NCBI GenBank assembly: GCA_018814465.1
Contig: JAHIZR010000070.1
Span: 1 to 14,738, forward strand
Direction: 5' to 3'
Source of the DNA: a bacterium
Lineage (GTDB): Bacteria > Electryoneota > RPQS01
DNA: 14,738 bases
This document shows positions 6,582 to 14,488 of this stretch, in pieces. The notes beneath the pieces were generated by a model. That model saw only the letters and a list, made by a program, of their open reading frames with translations. It was not told where the DNA came from and ran no database searches. The translations under genes were made by a program, and so were the position numbers. How positions within the stretch are numbered: the first letter of the stretch is position 1; each line of letters opens with the position of its first letter.

Positions 6582-7154
6582 ATGGACAAACAGACACATA
6601 TCATCAAAACCGCTCAAAAACTGTTTTCGCAGTTCGGCTTGAAAAAGGTGACGACTGACGATATCGCACGAGAGGCGCGGATTTCCAAAACTACTCTGTA
6701 CAAATTCTATCGTAACAAAGAGGATGTCTTTCAGGATGTTGTCGAACTCGAAACTAATCAGATGATAGCCCGCATCACCGAGTCTGTAGATGCGCAGGAT
6801 TCCGTAGAGTCCAAACTGAAAGCTTTCTTGAATGCCAAAATCAGCAGCATTCATAACCTCATCAATTTTTACCGCGTCACCCATGATTCCTGGAACGAAC
6901 ACTGGCCCTTCATCTCCGAGATACATGATCGCTTCCTGAATGAGGAAAAGCGCATCCTGCTCGCGATTCTTACTGAGGGCAACCGGTCAGGCGAATTAGC
7001 AATCGACAACGCGGTATTGCATGCGCATATCCTCGCGATTTCCCTTAAATCCATCGAGTTCCCGTGGGCGGTCCCGGACAATCACGTCTCCATTTCAACC
7101 ATCGTCAACCTGATTATCGACACCTTCCTGAATGGTGTCAGAAAACGAGTCTAA
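6582..7154 (+). CDS. TetR/AcrR-family transcriptional regulator
   Basis: The 190-residue protein has the TetR helix-turn-helix at about residues 6-52, with KKVTTDDIAREARISKTTLY and KFYRNKEDVF as the typical recognition helix and following helix. The alpha-helical ligand domain (about 60-190) is divergent and gives no clue to the effector. An AAAGAG lies five bases before the ATG. The stop codon TAA directly abuts the ATG of the radical SAM gene, so the two are translated from one message. An inverted repeat on its promoter suggests autorepression, with the radical SAM enzyme as the coregulated target. Confidence 0.93.
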   Translation: MDKQTHIIKTAQKLFSQFGLKKVTTDDIAREARISKTTLYKFYRNKEDVFQDVVELETNQMIARITESVDAQDSVESKLKAFLNAKISSIHNLINFYRVTHDSWNEHWPFISEIHDRFLNEEKRILLAILTEGNRSGELAIDNAVLHAHILAISLKSIEFPWAVPDNHVSISTIVNLIIDTFLNGVRKRV

Positions 7155-8630
7155 ATGAACGCGCTGCTTATCTACCCTGATCATCCTGACACGTTCTGGA
7201 GCTTCAAATACGCGCTTAAGTTCGTCTCGAAAAAAGCCAGTGAGCCGCCTCTGGGATTGCTGACGATCGCCGCTATGTTGCCTGCCGACTGGAACAAGAA
7301 GCTCGTCGATATGAAAGTGGATTCTCTGCAAGACACGGAATTGCAGTGGGCCGATATCGTTTTCATCAGTGCCATGTCCATTCAGAAGGACTCCGTTCGC
7401 GCTGTTGTAGAACGATGCCGTAAGTTCGGCATGAAGATCGTTGCGGGCGGTCCCTTGTTCACGATGGAATACGAACACTTTGAAGGTATCGATCATTTCG
7501 TCCTGAACGAGGCAGAAATCACCCTGCCGCTTTTTCTCGCGGATCTCGAACATGGCTGCCCGCAAGCTGTTTATCAATCGAATGAGCTGCCGGAGCTGGG
7601 CTCCTCACCCATCCCTCTTTGGGAACTCATCAACGTCAAGAAGTACAATACGATTAATATCCAGTATTCGCGCGGTTGCCCTTACGACTGCGAATTTTGC
7701 GATATCTCCCTGCTCTTCGGCAAAAAAGTCCGCACTAAGAGCAGCGTACAAGTCCTCAACGAGCTGGATAGGCTCTTTGAGATCGGCTGGCGCGGCGGTG
7801 TTTTTATCGTTGATGATAACTTTATCGGCAACAAAACCAAGCTGAAGAAACAAATCCTGCCCGATCTTATCCTCTGGCAACAAAAACACGACTATCCCTT
7901 CTCCTTCGCGACCGAGGCGTCCGTTGATCTTGCCGACGATAATACACTGATGGTACTGATGGCCACGGCGGGCTTTAATTCCGTCTTCATCGGTATCGAA
8001 ACTCCCAATGAAGCCTCGCTTTCCGAATGCAACAAGCTGCATAACAAAGATCGTGATTTGGTGCAGTGCGTGAAAAAGCTGCACGATCACGGCATGATGG
8101 TTAACGGCGGATTCATTGTCGGCTTCGACAACGACTCCTCTTCGATCTTCGAGCAAATGACGCGCTTTATTCAGGACAGCGGCGTGGTCACCGCTATGGT
8201 CGGGCTGCTGAATGCGCCTCGCGGTACTCGGCTCTACAAGCGACTCGTCAGCGAGCAGCGGCTCCTGCATGACGATTCCGGCGACAATACGAACTACACG
8301 ATTAATTTTACTCCGAAAATGGGGCGCGACATTCTATTGAACGGCTACCGTGAAATCATCAAAAGCATCTATTCTCCCAAGCCCTATTACCGGCGGATTC
8401 GCCTGTTTATCTCTGAATTTAATCCGCTCGCTCGCAAGAAATTTCATCTGAAGTTCAGCCACATTTCCGCCTTTCTGAAGTCTATCCTTATCCTCGGCGT
8501 CATCGGACGTGAACGCCTGCATTACTGGCGACTGCTGTTCTGGACACTGACTAAACATCCCCGCCTCTTCTCCCATGCTGTAACCTTTGCGATTTACGGC
8601 TTTCACTTCAGAAAGATCTTTCGGGTGTAG
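7155..8630 (+). CDS. Cobalamin-binding radical SAM enzyme, HpnP-like / DUF4070 family
   Basis: The 491-residue protein has an N-terminal B12-binding-type Rossmann domain (about 1-135), a radical SAM core with the cluster motif CPYDCEFC (Cys175, Cys179, Cys182) preceded by IQYSRG, and downstream features such as VDDNFIGNK, ATEAS, FIGIETP and GGFIVGFD. The C-terminal region (about 395-491), ending in TFAIYGFHFRK, matches the DUF4070-type tail as I remember it. Architecture and motifs resemble the hopanoid C2-methylase HpnP and its uncharacterised relatives, which methylate unactivated carbons using methylcobalamin. The ending differs from true HpnP, so the substrate is unknown; a lipid or isoprenoid is possible. 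It starts immediately after the tetR stop with little ribosome site of its own, implying translational coupling. The strong hairpin at 8737 ends the transcript. The family is well supported, the reaction is not. Confidence 0.88.
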   Translation: MNALLIYPDHPDTFWSFKYALKFVSKKASEPPLGLLTIAAMLPADWNKKLVDMKVDSLQDTELQWADIVFISAMSIQKDSVRAVVERCRKFGMKIVAGGPLFTMEYEHFEGIDHFVLNEAEITLPLFLADLEHGCPQAVYQSNELPELGSSPIPLWELINVKKYNTINIQYSRGCPYDCEFCDISLLFGKKVRTKSSVQVLNELDRLFEIGWRGGVFIVDDNFIGNKTKLKKQILPDLILWQQKHDYPFSFATEASVDLADDNTLMVLMATAGFNSVFIGIETPNEASLSECNKLHNKDRDLVQCVKKLHDHGMMVNGGFIVGFDNDSSSIFEQMTRFIQDSGVVTAMVGLLNAPRGTRLYKRLVSEQRLLHDDSGDNTNYTINFTPKMGRDILLNGYREIIKSIYSPKPYYRRIRLFISEFNPLARKKFHLKFSHISAFLKSILILGVIGRERLHYWRLLFWTLTKHPRLFSHAVTFAIYGFHFRKIFRV

Positions 8631-8736
8631 CCTTTAACCCGTGTTGTCTGTGCCCGCTATATTTATTCCCGTGGTACAGTCAGCAGTAATTCCGGCTTAC
8701 TCGCTACGCACGGGTGTTACGCCGAAAGAAAAAGCA

Positions 8737-8772
8737 GCGGCTCAGGATTCTCCTGAGCCGCATGGATTTTTT
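8737..8772. terminator. Bidirectional terminator between converging operons
   Basis: GCGGCTCAGGA (8737-8747) and TCCTGAGCCGC (8751-8761) form an 11-base perfect stem with a three-base loop. TTTTTT follows at 8767-8772 on the plus strand. On the minus strand a T-rich run (TGCTTTTTCTTTC) follows. It can therefore end both the radical SAM transcript and the long minus-strand operon. The rest of the 208-base gap shows nothing else. Confidence 0.85.
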
Positions 8773-8838
8773 ATCAGACCTTATTAGAATCCGGCTGTAT
8801 TTCTCTCTTTGATATCACACTGAGAATCGCGACAGGTG

Positions 8839-9894
8839 TCAGATGTGATGTGTCGCCGCTGGTTTGTTTTCCTTGCTAAACAAGTACGCATTCACCGGAT
8901 TCAGAGGCTCCCCGCCTTCTAAAACACGCAGCGCTTCCTCCGCCGCTTTCCTCCTCATCTCGGTTAAAGCTTCCACACACCAGAACGCCGAGTGCGGTGT
9001 CACCAACAATCGTCCCGCAAGCCATGATTCATCGTTCGTCCACGCTTTCATCAGAGGATGACTCCGATCCGGCGGCTCTTCCGGCAGGACATCCAGCCCG
9101 GCGGCCTTCAAGCGACCGACGCGCAGCGTCCGTTCCAGAGCATCCATCTCCACTATTGCTCCGCGTGCGGTATTAATCAAAACCGCGCCCGGCTTCAGAT
9201 GAGCAAAAAACCGCTGATCCGCCATCCCGCGCGTCTCATCCGTCAGCGGCGCATGCAGGGAAACATAATCAACCGCTTCCAGCATCTTATGCAAATCATG
9301 AAACCGCTCGATGCCAAGCGTTTTGTCATAGCCTGCCGGCTTATAAGGATCGTAAAACAGCACTCGCAAACCGAAACTTTTAGCGCGCAGCGCCACCGCA
9401 CTCCCGATCCGGCCTAAGCCGATAATCCCCAGCACCGAGTCGCTCAGCCGCTTCAGATTCCCCACCTTTTTCCACGACCAGAATTCATTCGACTGACGTA
9501 CTTTCTCGGCAATCCCCGGTATGCCTCGGGCAAAACTGAGCAGCATCGCCAGCGCATGATCCGCTACTTCTCCCGTCCCGTAATCCGGCACGTTGCAGAC
9601 AACTATCCCGCGCTGTCCGGCCGACTTCAAGTCCACATTATCATACCCCACCCCCACCCGGACGATGGTCTTGCAGCAATGCAGCTTGGAAAGCAGCGAC
9701 TCATCATAGTCCAGTTCGTGCCAAGCCAGTATTGCGTCGCTTGTTTCCCAAACCGAATCCGGAATCTCGTTTGCATGCGCGGCATGTCCAAGTACGAACT
9801 CCGCCTTTTCGCCGAACACTGCTCGCTCGATTTCGACAGACTCCGCTACTCGATCCGGAATCAGAATCTGATATTTATGCTGTTTTGAATGCAT
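8839..9894 (-). CDS. D-isomer 2-hydroxyacid dehydrogenase (phosphoglycerate dehydrogenase / CtBP-like)
   Basis: The 351-residue protein has the NAD-binding motif GIIGLGRIGSAV (from about 157) and the catalytic residues of the family: Arg244 in NTARGAIV, Glu273 in LPEEPP and His301 in TPHSAFW. The aromatic HSAFW setting resembles C-terminal-binding-protein homologues. These cytoplasmic enzymes interconvert 2-oxoacids and D-2-hydroxyacids with NAD(H). The ATG at 9894-9892 is preferred: AGGA lies six bases upstream, it leaves an eight-base gap to the aldolase stop, and a start at 9924 would overlap that gene by 22 bases. It is the last gene of the minus-strand operon. Placed after an aldolase that makes or breaks 2-oxo acids, it may oxidise or reduce the 2-oxoacid or hydroxyacid that the aldolase handles; that link is inference. 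Confidence 0.88.
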   Translation of the reverse strand: MHSKQHKYQILIPDRVAESVEIERAVFGEKAEFVLGHAAHANEIPDSVWETSDAILAWHELDYDESLLSKLHCCKTIVRVGVGYDNVDLKSAGQRGIVVCNVPDYGTGEVADHALAMLLSFARGIPGIAEKVRQSNEFWSWKKVGNLKRLSDSVLGIIGLGRIGSAVALRAKSFGLRVLFYDPYKPAGYDKTLGIERFHDLHKMLEAVDYVSLHAPLTDETRGMADQRFFAHLKPGAVLINTARGAIVEMDALERTLRVGRLKAAGLDVLPEEPPDRSHPLMKAWTNDESWLAGRLLVTPHSAFWCVEALTEMRRKAAEEALRVLEGGEPLNPVNAYLFSKENKPAATHHI

Positions 9895-9902
9895 AATAAA
9901 TC

Positions 9903-10682
9903 CTATTCGTTGCGAATAGAACAAAACTTACTAACAACTCCCCTGCACACCTCATGCAACAGCGCGCAGTCTGCGGCATACGCAAGAAACTGAAAGCCCT
10001 TCTTGAGATAGGTTCGCATACTTGCTTCATTCTGCACCAGACAACCCGCCGCGAGACCTTTCTCCCGAATGATTTCCACACAGGATTCGATCTGCGATAC
10101 CACCTCCGGATGACTGATTTCGCCCGGATAGCCCAAAGACTGACTGATATCGTAGATTCCCAGATAAACAACATCTACTCCCGGTACTTCGCAGATCTCC
10201 GCCAGATTTCCTAAACCTTCCACCCCTTCTACGATCAGTACACACAGCGTCCTCGCATTGGCCTCTGTTGTCCAGAGTTTGGGATCGCCTGGCACATAAC
10301 CTCCGCTGCGCGTATAGGGCGACATCCCGCGATTACCTTGCGGTGCGTATTTGATCGCCTTGACCGCTTGTTCTGCTTCTGCGCTTGTCGAGATATGCGG
10401 AACCACAATCCCATGCGCGCCCGTTTCCAACGCTCTAAGTATCCAGCTTTCTTCATTGACCGGAACGCGTACCAGCGTTGTACACTGCTCGCTGTCCGCC
10501 GCGCGCACCATATCTTCCACGCGTTCCAGACTGGCCGGACCGTGTTCCAAATCCAGAATCACAAAATCAAATCCGGCGGAGCCGAGTACATTCGTCACCG
10601 CCGCCGAGGGCAGCACCGACCAGGTGCCAATCACCGGTTCCTGTTCTTTCAGCCGTTTCTTAAGTGTGCTTTCAAACCGCAT
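9903..10682 (-). CDS. HpcH/HpaI-family aldolase
   Basis: The 259-residue TIM-barrel protein matches class II (metal-dependent) HpcH/HpaI aldolases. It has DLEHGP with His47, Arg72 in VRVP, the metal ligand Glu152 in LIVEGVEGLGNL and Asp178 in LGIYDIS. The 26-residue Glu-Asp spacing equals that in E. coli HpaI (Glu149 and Asp175, as I recall). The N-terminal KKRLKEQEPVIGTWSV is also typical. Such enzymes join or split pyruvate (or similar 2-oxoacids) and an aldehyde, giving 4-hydroxy-2-oxoacids. The ATG at 10682 overlaps the end of the cytidylyltransferase gene by 11 bases, so coupled translation is likely; no strong ribosome site precedes it. In this operon it may form the carbon skeleton of a 2-oxo-3-deoxy sugar acid that the preceding enzyme would activate. 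Confidence 0.9.
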   Translation of the reverse strand: MRFESTLKKRLKEQEPVIGTWSVLPSAAVTNVLGSAGFDFVILDLEHGPASLERVEDMVRAADSEQCTTLVRVPVNEESWILRALETGAHGIVVPHISTSAEAEQAVKAIKYAPQGNRGMSPYTRSGGYVPGDPKLWTTEANARTLCVLIVEGVEGLGNLAEICEVPGVDVVYLGIYDISQSLGYPGEISHPEVVSQIESCVEIIREKGLAAGCLVQNEASMRTYLKKGFQFLAYAADCALLHEVCRGVVSKFCSIRNE

Positions 10683-11445
10683 GGAGTTTTTGCTTGGTTC
10701 GGGGAGTTCTTTCCGCTTCCGTATAACCGTGTTCCTTCAGCCAATGTTCGACCACCGGAATCTGCCATTCATAATCGATATCGAAACCGTAATCGTTCTC
10801 GAGCGCATAAGACCGCTGGCCCATCCACTTGAACGGCAGCGCGCCCTCCTGCATATTCGTGAAGCAATTTCGTCGCAGTATCTGTACCGCCAGATCAACG
10901 AAATAGCAGTCCCCGTCCGTCCCCCGGATGGACGACAGTTCACTCTCGTCGCCCAACAAACTCAAGTCCACGAACGGCTCAATCAGATTATCCTTTGACA
11001 AGCGCCGCGCGCGCAGCGGCGACCACATATTGAATTTGCAGACCGTGAATGCGGAATCCAATGTCTTATCCTTCCGCAGAATCTCAATTCCCTCGTCGAT
11101 TCTGCCCGGCGGAATCGTCGGCGCATTGGCGAACAGCAGCACGATCAATTCCAGAGGCTCTTCCGCTCGCCGTTCCATTTCGCGAAAGGCATGCAGCAAA
11201 GCGTCTTCCGTCAAGGCATCCGGCGTCGCCAATTCCGGCGGCCGCTCGATCCACTCCGCGCCACAGCGTTTTCCGACGGCGGCGATATCTTCCGAATCGG
11301 TTGACGTAAACACGCGATCCACATGCTGGCTTTGCGACGCCGCCATGAATGCGTACTCCACCATCGGTCGCCCAAGGATCGGCCGGATGTTCTTGCCCGG
11401 ACAACCCATGCTGTTCTTCTTGCCGATTATCAATGCTGCAATCAC
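10672..11445 (-). CDS. Acylneuraminate cytidylyltransferase family protein (NeuA/KdsB-like)
   Basis: The 257-residue nucleotidyltransferase has the N-terminal nucleotide loop IIGKKNSMGCPGKNIRPILGRPMVEY, a variant of the usual RGGSKGxPxKN with Lys10 where Arg is common. Further family marks are TSTDSEDIA (48-55) and FDIDYEWQ (221-228), equivalent to the metal-binding IDID motif. Family members transfer CMP from CTP to sugar acids such as sialic acid, legionaminic acid or Kdo; the substrate here cannot be deduced. The start codon is GTG at 11445-11443, supported by GAGG eight bases upstream. The gene follows the HAD gene by 10 bases and overlaps the aldolase by 11. It is the strongest evidence that this operon builds an activated sugar acid, although some relatives use other substrates. 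Confidence 0.9.
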   Translation of the reverse strand: MIAALIIGKKNSMGCPGKNIRPILGRPMVEYAFMAASQSQHVDRVFTSTDSEDIAAVGKRCGAEWIERPPELATPDALTEDALLHAFREMERRAEEPLELIVLLFANAPTIPPGRIDEGIEILRKDKTLDSAFTVCKFNMWSPLRARRLSKDNLIEPFVDLSLLGDESELSSIRGTDGDCYFVDLAVQILRRNCFTNMQEGALPFKWMGQRSYALENDYGFDIDYEWQIPVVEHWLKEHGYTEAERTPRTKQKLHAV

Positions 11446-11455
11446 GTTTCTATCC

Positions 11456-12196
11456 TCAAGATTTCGTATATGAAATTACTTCGCGCAAAGCTTTAAGACG
11501 CGTAAACGAGTGCTCACGTTTCGGATCGCGTTCATAGCCCCAACTCGCCCAGAAACACTTCGCTCCAGTCTCAGCGACATCAAACAAGTGATCAAGCTGA
11601 TCGTCCACAAAGAGAATATCCTGCGCTTTCATTCCTCGTTCATAAACGATCTCACCGATCATCTCCGGTTTGGTCTTTCCCTTCTCTCCGGTGAGAATTC
11701 TTGAGTCCGGTATTTCCAATCCGAGATGACGGCATAACACTCCGATCGAGGCTCTGTCCTTGTTCGAAACGAAATAGATATCAAACTGCTCAGATAAACC
11801 TGCTAATCCCTCCATCGCCTGTGAGAACGGCTTGTGAAGCGCGATCCAGCTCTGTTCATCTTTGTTCCTAAGCTCCGCTCGCACTTCAAAGAACACCGGA
11901 CGAAACTTCTCAATCGTCGCCGCGTGTTTACGTTTTAATTTTTCGAACTCCGCTCCGCTCAGCCTGCCACCTTCCTCATGCAGCCAATAAGCCATTATCC
12001 AGTACTCCCCCGCCGGCTTCACGAACGGACGATTCTTCCTAAACCACTTCACCCAGTCCGGCTTGACTTCAAGCAGGCTCGCCACGCGCGCCGGGTTTCC
12101 GTTTAGCTTCCGGTAGGCGTTAATCGACGTGATCAGGCACTCGTCCAGAGTGTCGCACAACACTCCGTCGAAGTCGAGAGCTAATACTCTTTTCAT
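11456..12196 (-). CDS. HAD-superfamily hydrolase (predicted phosphatase)
   Basis: The 246-residue protein starts with HAD motif I, LALDFDGVLCDTL (Asp8 and Asp10). Motif II follows in YFVSNKD (Ser144), a motif III lysine in KGKTKPEMI and motif IV in ILFVDDQLDHL (Asp198, Asp199). A large cap insert lies between motifs I and II (about 15-125), unlike the capless KdsC type. Such enzymes usually remove phosphate from small metabolites, here perhaps a phosphorylated sugar-acid intermediate. The ATG at 12196 must be close to right because motif I starts at residue 8, yet this places the first 77 bases inside the end of the GAPDH-like gene in another frame. No good ribosome site is seen, so coupling to the upstream gene is likely. 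Confidence 0.88.
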   Translation of the reverse strand: MKRVLALDFDGVLCDTLDECLITSINAYRKLNGNPARVASLLEVKPDWVKWFRKNRPFVKPAGEYWIMAYWLHEEGGRLSGAEFEKLKRKHAATIEKFRPVFFEVRAELRNKDEQSWIALHKPFSQAMEGLAGLSEQFDIYFVSNKDRASIGVLCRHLGLEIPDSRILTGEKGKTKPEMIGEIVYERGMKAQDILFVDDQLDHLFDVAETGAKCFWASWGYERDPKREHSFTRLKALREVISYTKS

Positions 12197-13253
12197 TGTT
12201 CGCAGGCACTTTCGCTTGGTGTTCTTCGATCAAACTTACCATATCCACAACCCGGTTGCTGAAGCCCCATTCGTTATCGTACCACAGCACCAGCTTGCAT
12301 AAGCCTCCTGAAGTCACGGTTGTCCAGCGGCTGTCCACCACGACCGACTGCTCGATCGCCAGATGATCGATCGAAACCAGATCCTCCGTCGAATAACCGA
12401 ACACTCTGCCATGCTGTTTTTGAGTTTTCTCCATGACGGCATTAACTTCATTCGCTGTCACTTTTTTGTCCAGCATTAATGTCACATCGGACGAGGATAC
12501 AATCGCCGTCGGTACACGGTAGGAAATCGCTTCGATGCATTTCCCCACTTCGGGAAGCACTTGCCGCACCGCCTTCATGGCTGTCGTCTGCTTCGGAATC
12601 AGACTCATCGTGCTGGCGCGCCCCAATGCGAAATCCGTCCAGAAATGTCCCGGATTGGAAATCGACCGCACACTACCGTCCGTCAGATTCTGATACGGCA
12701 GCCACGGATGCAGCGTCGTGATAAATCCTCCGGTCACACCGAAGTTTTCGTGCACGACCTTCAAAACCGGAGCGATGGCATTTGCGTCGCAGATACTCGC
12801 CGCGATTACCTGATGCTGCGCGTCCTGATATTGGTTTTCATTTACTCCGAAAATAATTGTCTTGTCCACACCTTCCGACGGCGCGTGCGTCACGATCATC
12901 TTCCGCACGCCGCTTCGAATCAGTTCCCGCCCCGCCAAAACGTTCTCCTTCACACCCGAGGCTTCGATGACGATATCGACTCCGTGCTCCTGCCACGGCA
13001 CATCCTGCACGCGCGGTTCACTGAAGAAAGCGATGTCCTTGTCGTCCACTTTTAAACGCTTCCGTTCAAGATCGGTTTCGACGATCCCATGGAATCTCCC
13101 GTAAATGGAATCGTATTTCAGCAGGTATGCATGATTCTCCAGATTCGGATCGAGATCATTGATCGCCACTACGCGAAACCGCGTATACTTGGCGTTGATC
13201 CGAAATATAGCGCGGCCGATTCTGCCGAATCCGTTGATGCCGATTCTTAACAT
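12120..13253 (-). CDS. Glyceraldehyde-3-phosphate dehydrogenase-like protein with divergent active site
   Basis: The 377-residue protein has the full GAPDH architecture: NAD fold with INGFGRIGR (6-14) and Asp33/Asp35 for NAD, catalytic Cys155, His182 in TTLHP, RVPTA, and LVLWYDNEWGFSNRVVD near the end. The region around the nucleophile departs from glycolytic enzymes: SICDANAIAP stands where SASCTTNCLAP is usual, TTLHPWLPYQNLTDG replaces TTVHAYTNDQ, and SLIPKQTTAMKA replaces the phosphate-binding IIPTSTGAAKA. It may oxidise a different phosphorylated or free aldehyde. The usual C-terminus is reached near residue 345; the last 25 residues (353-377) overlap the HAD gene and look like read-through. 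The start at 13253 has AGGAG eight bases upstream and overlaps the transferase gene by seven bases. Placement in a glycan-type operon argues against a housekeeping role. Confidence 0.9.
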   Translation of the reverse strand: MLRIGINGFGRIGRAIFRINAKYTRFRVVAINDLDPNLENHAYLLKYDSIYGRFHGIVETDLERKRLKVDDKDIAFFSEPRVQDVPWQEHGVDIVIEASGVKENVLAGRELIRSGVRKMIVTHAPSEGVDKTIIFGVNENQYQDAQHQVIAASICDANAIAPVLKVVHENFGVTGGFITTLHPWLPYQNLTDGSVRSISNPGHFWTDFALGRASTMSLIPKQTTAMKAVRQVLPEVGKCIEAISYRVPTAIVSSSDVTLMLDKKVTANEVNAVMEKTQKQHGRVFGYSTEDLVSIDHLAIEQSVVVDSRWTTVTSGGLCKLVLWYDNEWGFSNRVVDMVSLIEEHQAKVPANNEKSISSRLRRSVVRHSGRVPDHVD

Positions 13254-14488
13254 AAAACAGTCTCCTGTCTATTCAATTCGCTGACTGTCCCTTTTCTTCT
13301 TATCAGATTGAGGATCGCATCACAGGCTCGCTGGGATGGCGACTGATCCCTGAGTGTGACCGCCTCGAATGCTTCCAATATCTTACTGTCCGTTTGGAAG
13401 CTTGCGGGATTCGACAGCGAGTGACTAAAATACTCCGACAACTCCCGCCGGTTAGCAAGATTTCGAACCAACCCAAGGTCCTCATAGATGGAAATCATCC
13501 GTCCGGCATTATCCCTTCGGTATTCCATCACGGGCATACGATCATGATACCGGAAGAACTCCGCTACGGGCTTGTTTGCCGCAATTGCGTCCAGCACCCC
13601 CGAGGAAAACATGCAAACCACCACATCTGCATTTTGTGTCAATTCCGTTAACGATAAATCCGAAATTACCCATTTCGTCGAGTCATATGACGACAGCAGT
13701 TTTACCAATTCATTTCGATCCTGCCGCGGATGCGGTTTGATCACGGCAAGTGTATCAGTTCTCTCGCTGATCTCCGCCATGAAATCGCACATCAGACTTT
13801 CATAGTCTTCCGCCGATTGATACAGCCAGTGCGGTCCGCGAATCACGAACAGGACCTGTTTCATTTGCGATGTATTGTGTTCATGTTCAGGAGTCTCACG
13901 CTCCTGTTTCACCCGCTCCATCCACCACGCTTCATAGCGCGGACAGCCGATATGCCGAATCCTCTCCGGGGTCGAAAACTGTCTGGCCATCGGTTCCAGT
14001 TCCGGCGACGTGGTCAGCCAAAGCGCATGCGCTTCTTGACTGTTCTTGATTTCCCGCCCGGTCTTTTGATAAATGAAATCGAAGTAATCCTTCAAGTGTT
14101 CGTCCGTATCGTGCTTTCTGCTTAAGATTGCCGTGCCGCTCGGAAAAACCACGACCGGAACCTCCGGCAATCGCTCACGGTAATACTCCGTCACCTCGTT
14201 ATCAGGATCGTCCGCTTTCAGCAACACATCAATTATTGAGTAATCGATGTGCTCTCGTTGATCATGCGCGAGCAATGTACCTAATGACCGTAACTGCTTT
14301 CCGTAATAACTGTCTGCTCCCAGCTTATCCTGTAAAGTAGGAGTCTGCGTAATAAATATCAGATGCAGCCGCTCCCCCTCCTGCTCTTTCATTGTATACA
14401 GCACCGGCAGCAGCCAGTCGATCTCGCCAGTCGAATCGCCGAAAAGAACCAGCGCGGTCTTGCGGCTCTGATCGCGCCAGCGAATCAT
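13247..14488 (-). CDS. GT-B-fold transferase, capsule / CDP-glycerol glycerophosphotransferase-like
   Basis: I do not recognise an exact family for this 413-residue protein. No signal or membrane segment is seen, so it is probably cytoplasmic or peripheral. The second half looks like the donor-binding half of a GT-B enzyme: VLFVIRGPHW (212-221), LAVIKPHPRQD with KPHP at 251-254, then ADVVVCMFSSGVLDAIAANKPVAEFF (287-312). The KPHP plus SSG...E/D...KP pattern is seen in CDP-glycerol glycerophosphotransferases, polysialyltransferases and capsule Kdo transferases, several of which use CMP- or CDP-linked donors. That suits the cytidylyltransferase two genes further down. The start ATG at 14488 overlaps the stop of the SPASM gene as ATGA, so translation is coupled. 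Confidence 0.72.
   Translation of the reverse strand: MIRWRDQSRKTALVLFGDSTGEIDWLLPVLYTMKEQEGERLHLIFITQTPTLQDKLGADSYYGKQLRSLGTLLAHDQREHIDYSIIDVLLKADDPDNEVTEYYRERLPEVPVVVFPSGTAILSRKHDTDEHLKDYFDFIYQKTGREIKNSQEAHALWLTTSPELEPMARQFSTPERIRHIGCPRYEAWWMERVKQERETPEHEHNTSQMKQVLFVIRGPHWLYQSAEDYESLMCDFMAEISERTDTLAVIKPHPRQDRNELVKLLSSYDSTKWVISDLSLTELTQNADVVVCMFSSGVLDAIAANKPVAEFFRYHDRMPVMEYRRDNAGRMISIYEDLGLVRNLANRRELSEYFSHSLSNPASFQTDSKILEAFEAVTLRDQSPSQRACDAILNLIRRKGTVSELNRQETVLC

Noticed and set aside
7605..8270. Minus-strand frame of 221 residues
   Set aside because: It is antisense to the radical SAM core, whose cluster motif and conserved motifs are intact on the plus strand.
8839..9924. Longer start for the 2-hydroxyacid dehydrogenase at 9924
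   Set aside because: It overlaps the aldolase gene and lacks a ribosome site, whereas the ATG at 9894 has AGGA six bases upstream.
10351..10998. Plus-strand frame of 215 residues
   Set aside because: It crosses two well-supported minus-strand genes (aldolase and cytidylyltransferase) and has no domain features.
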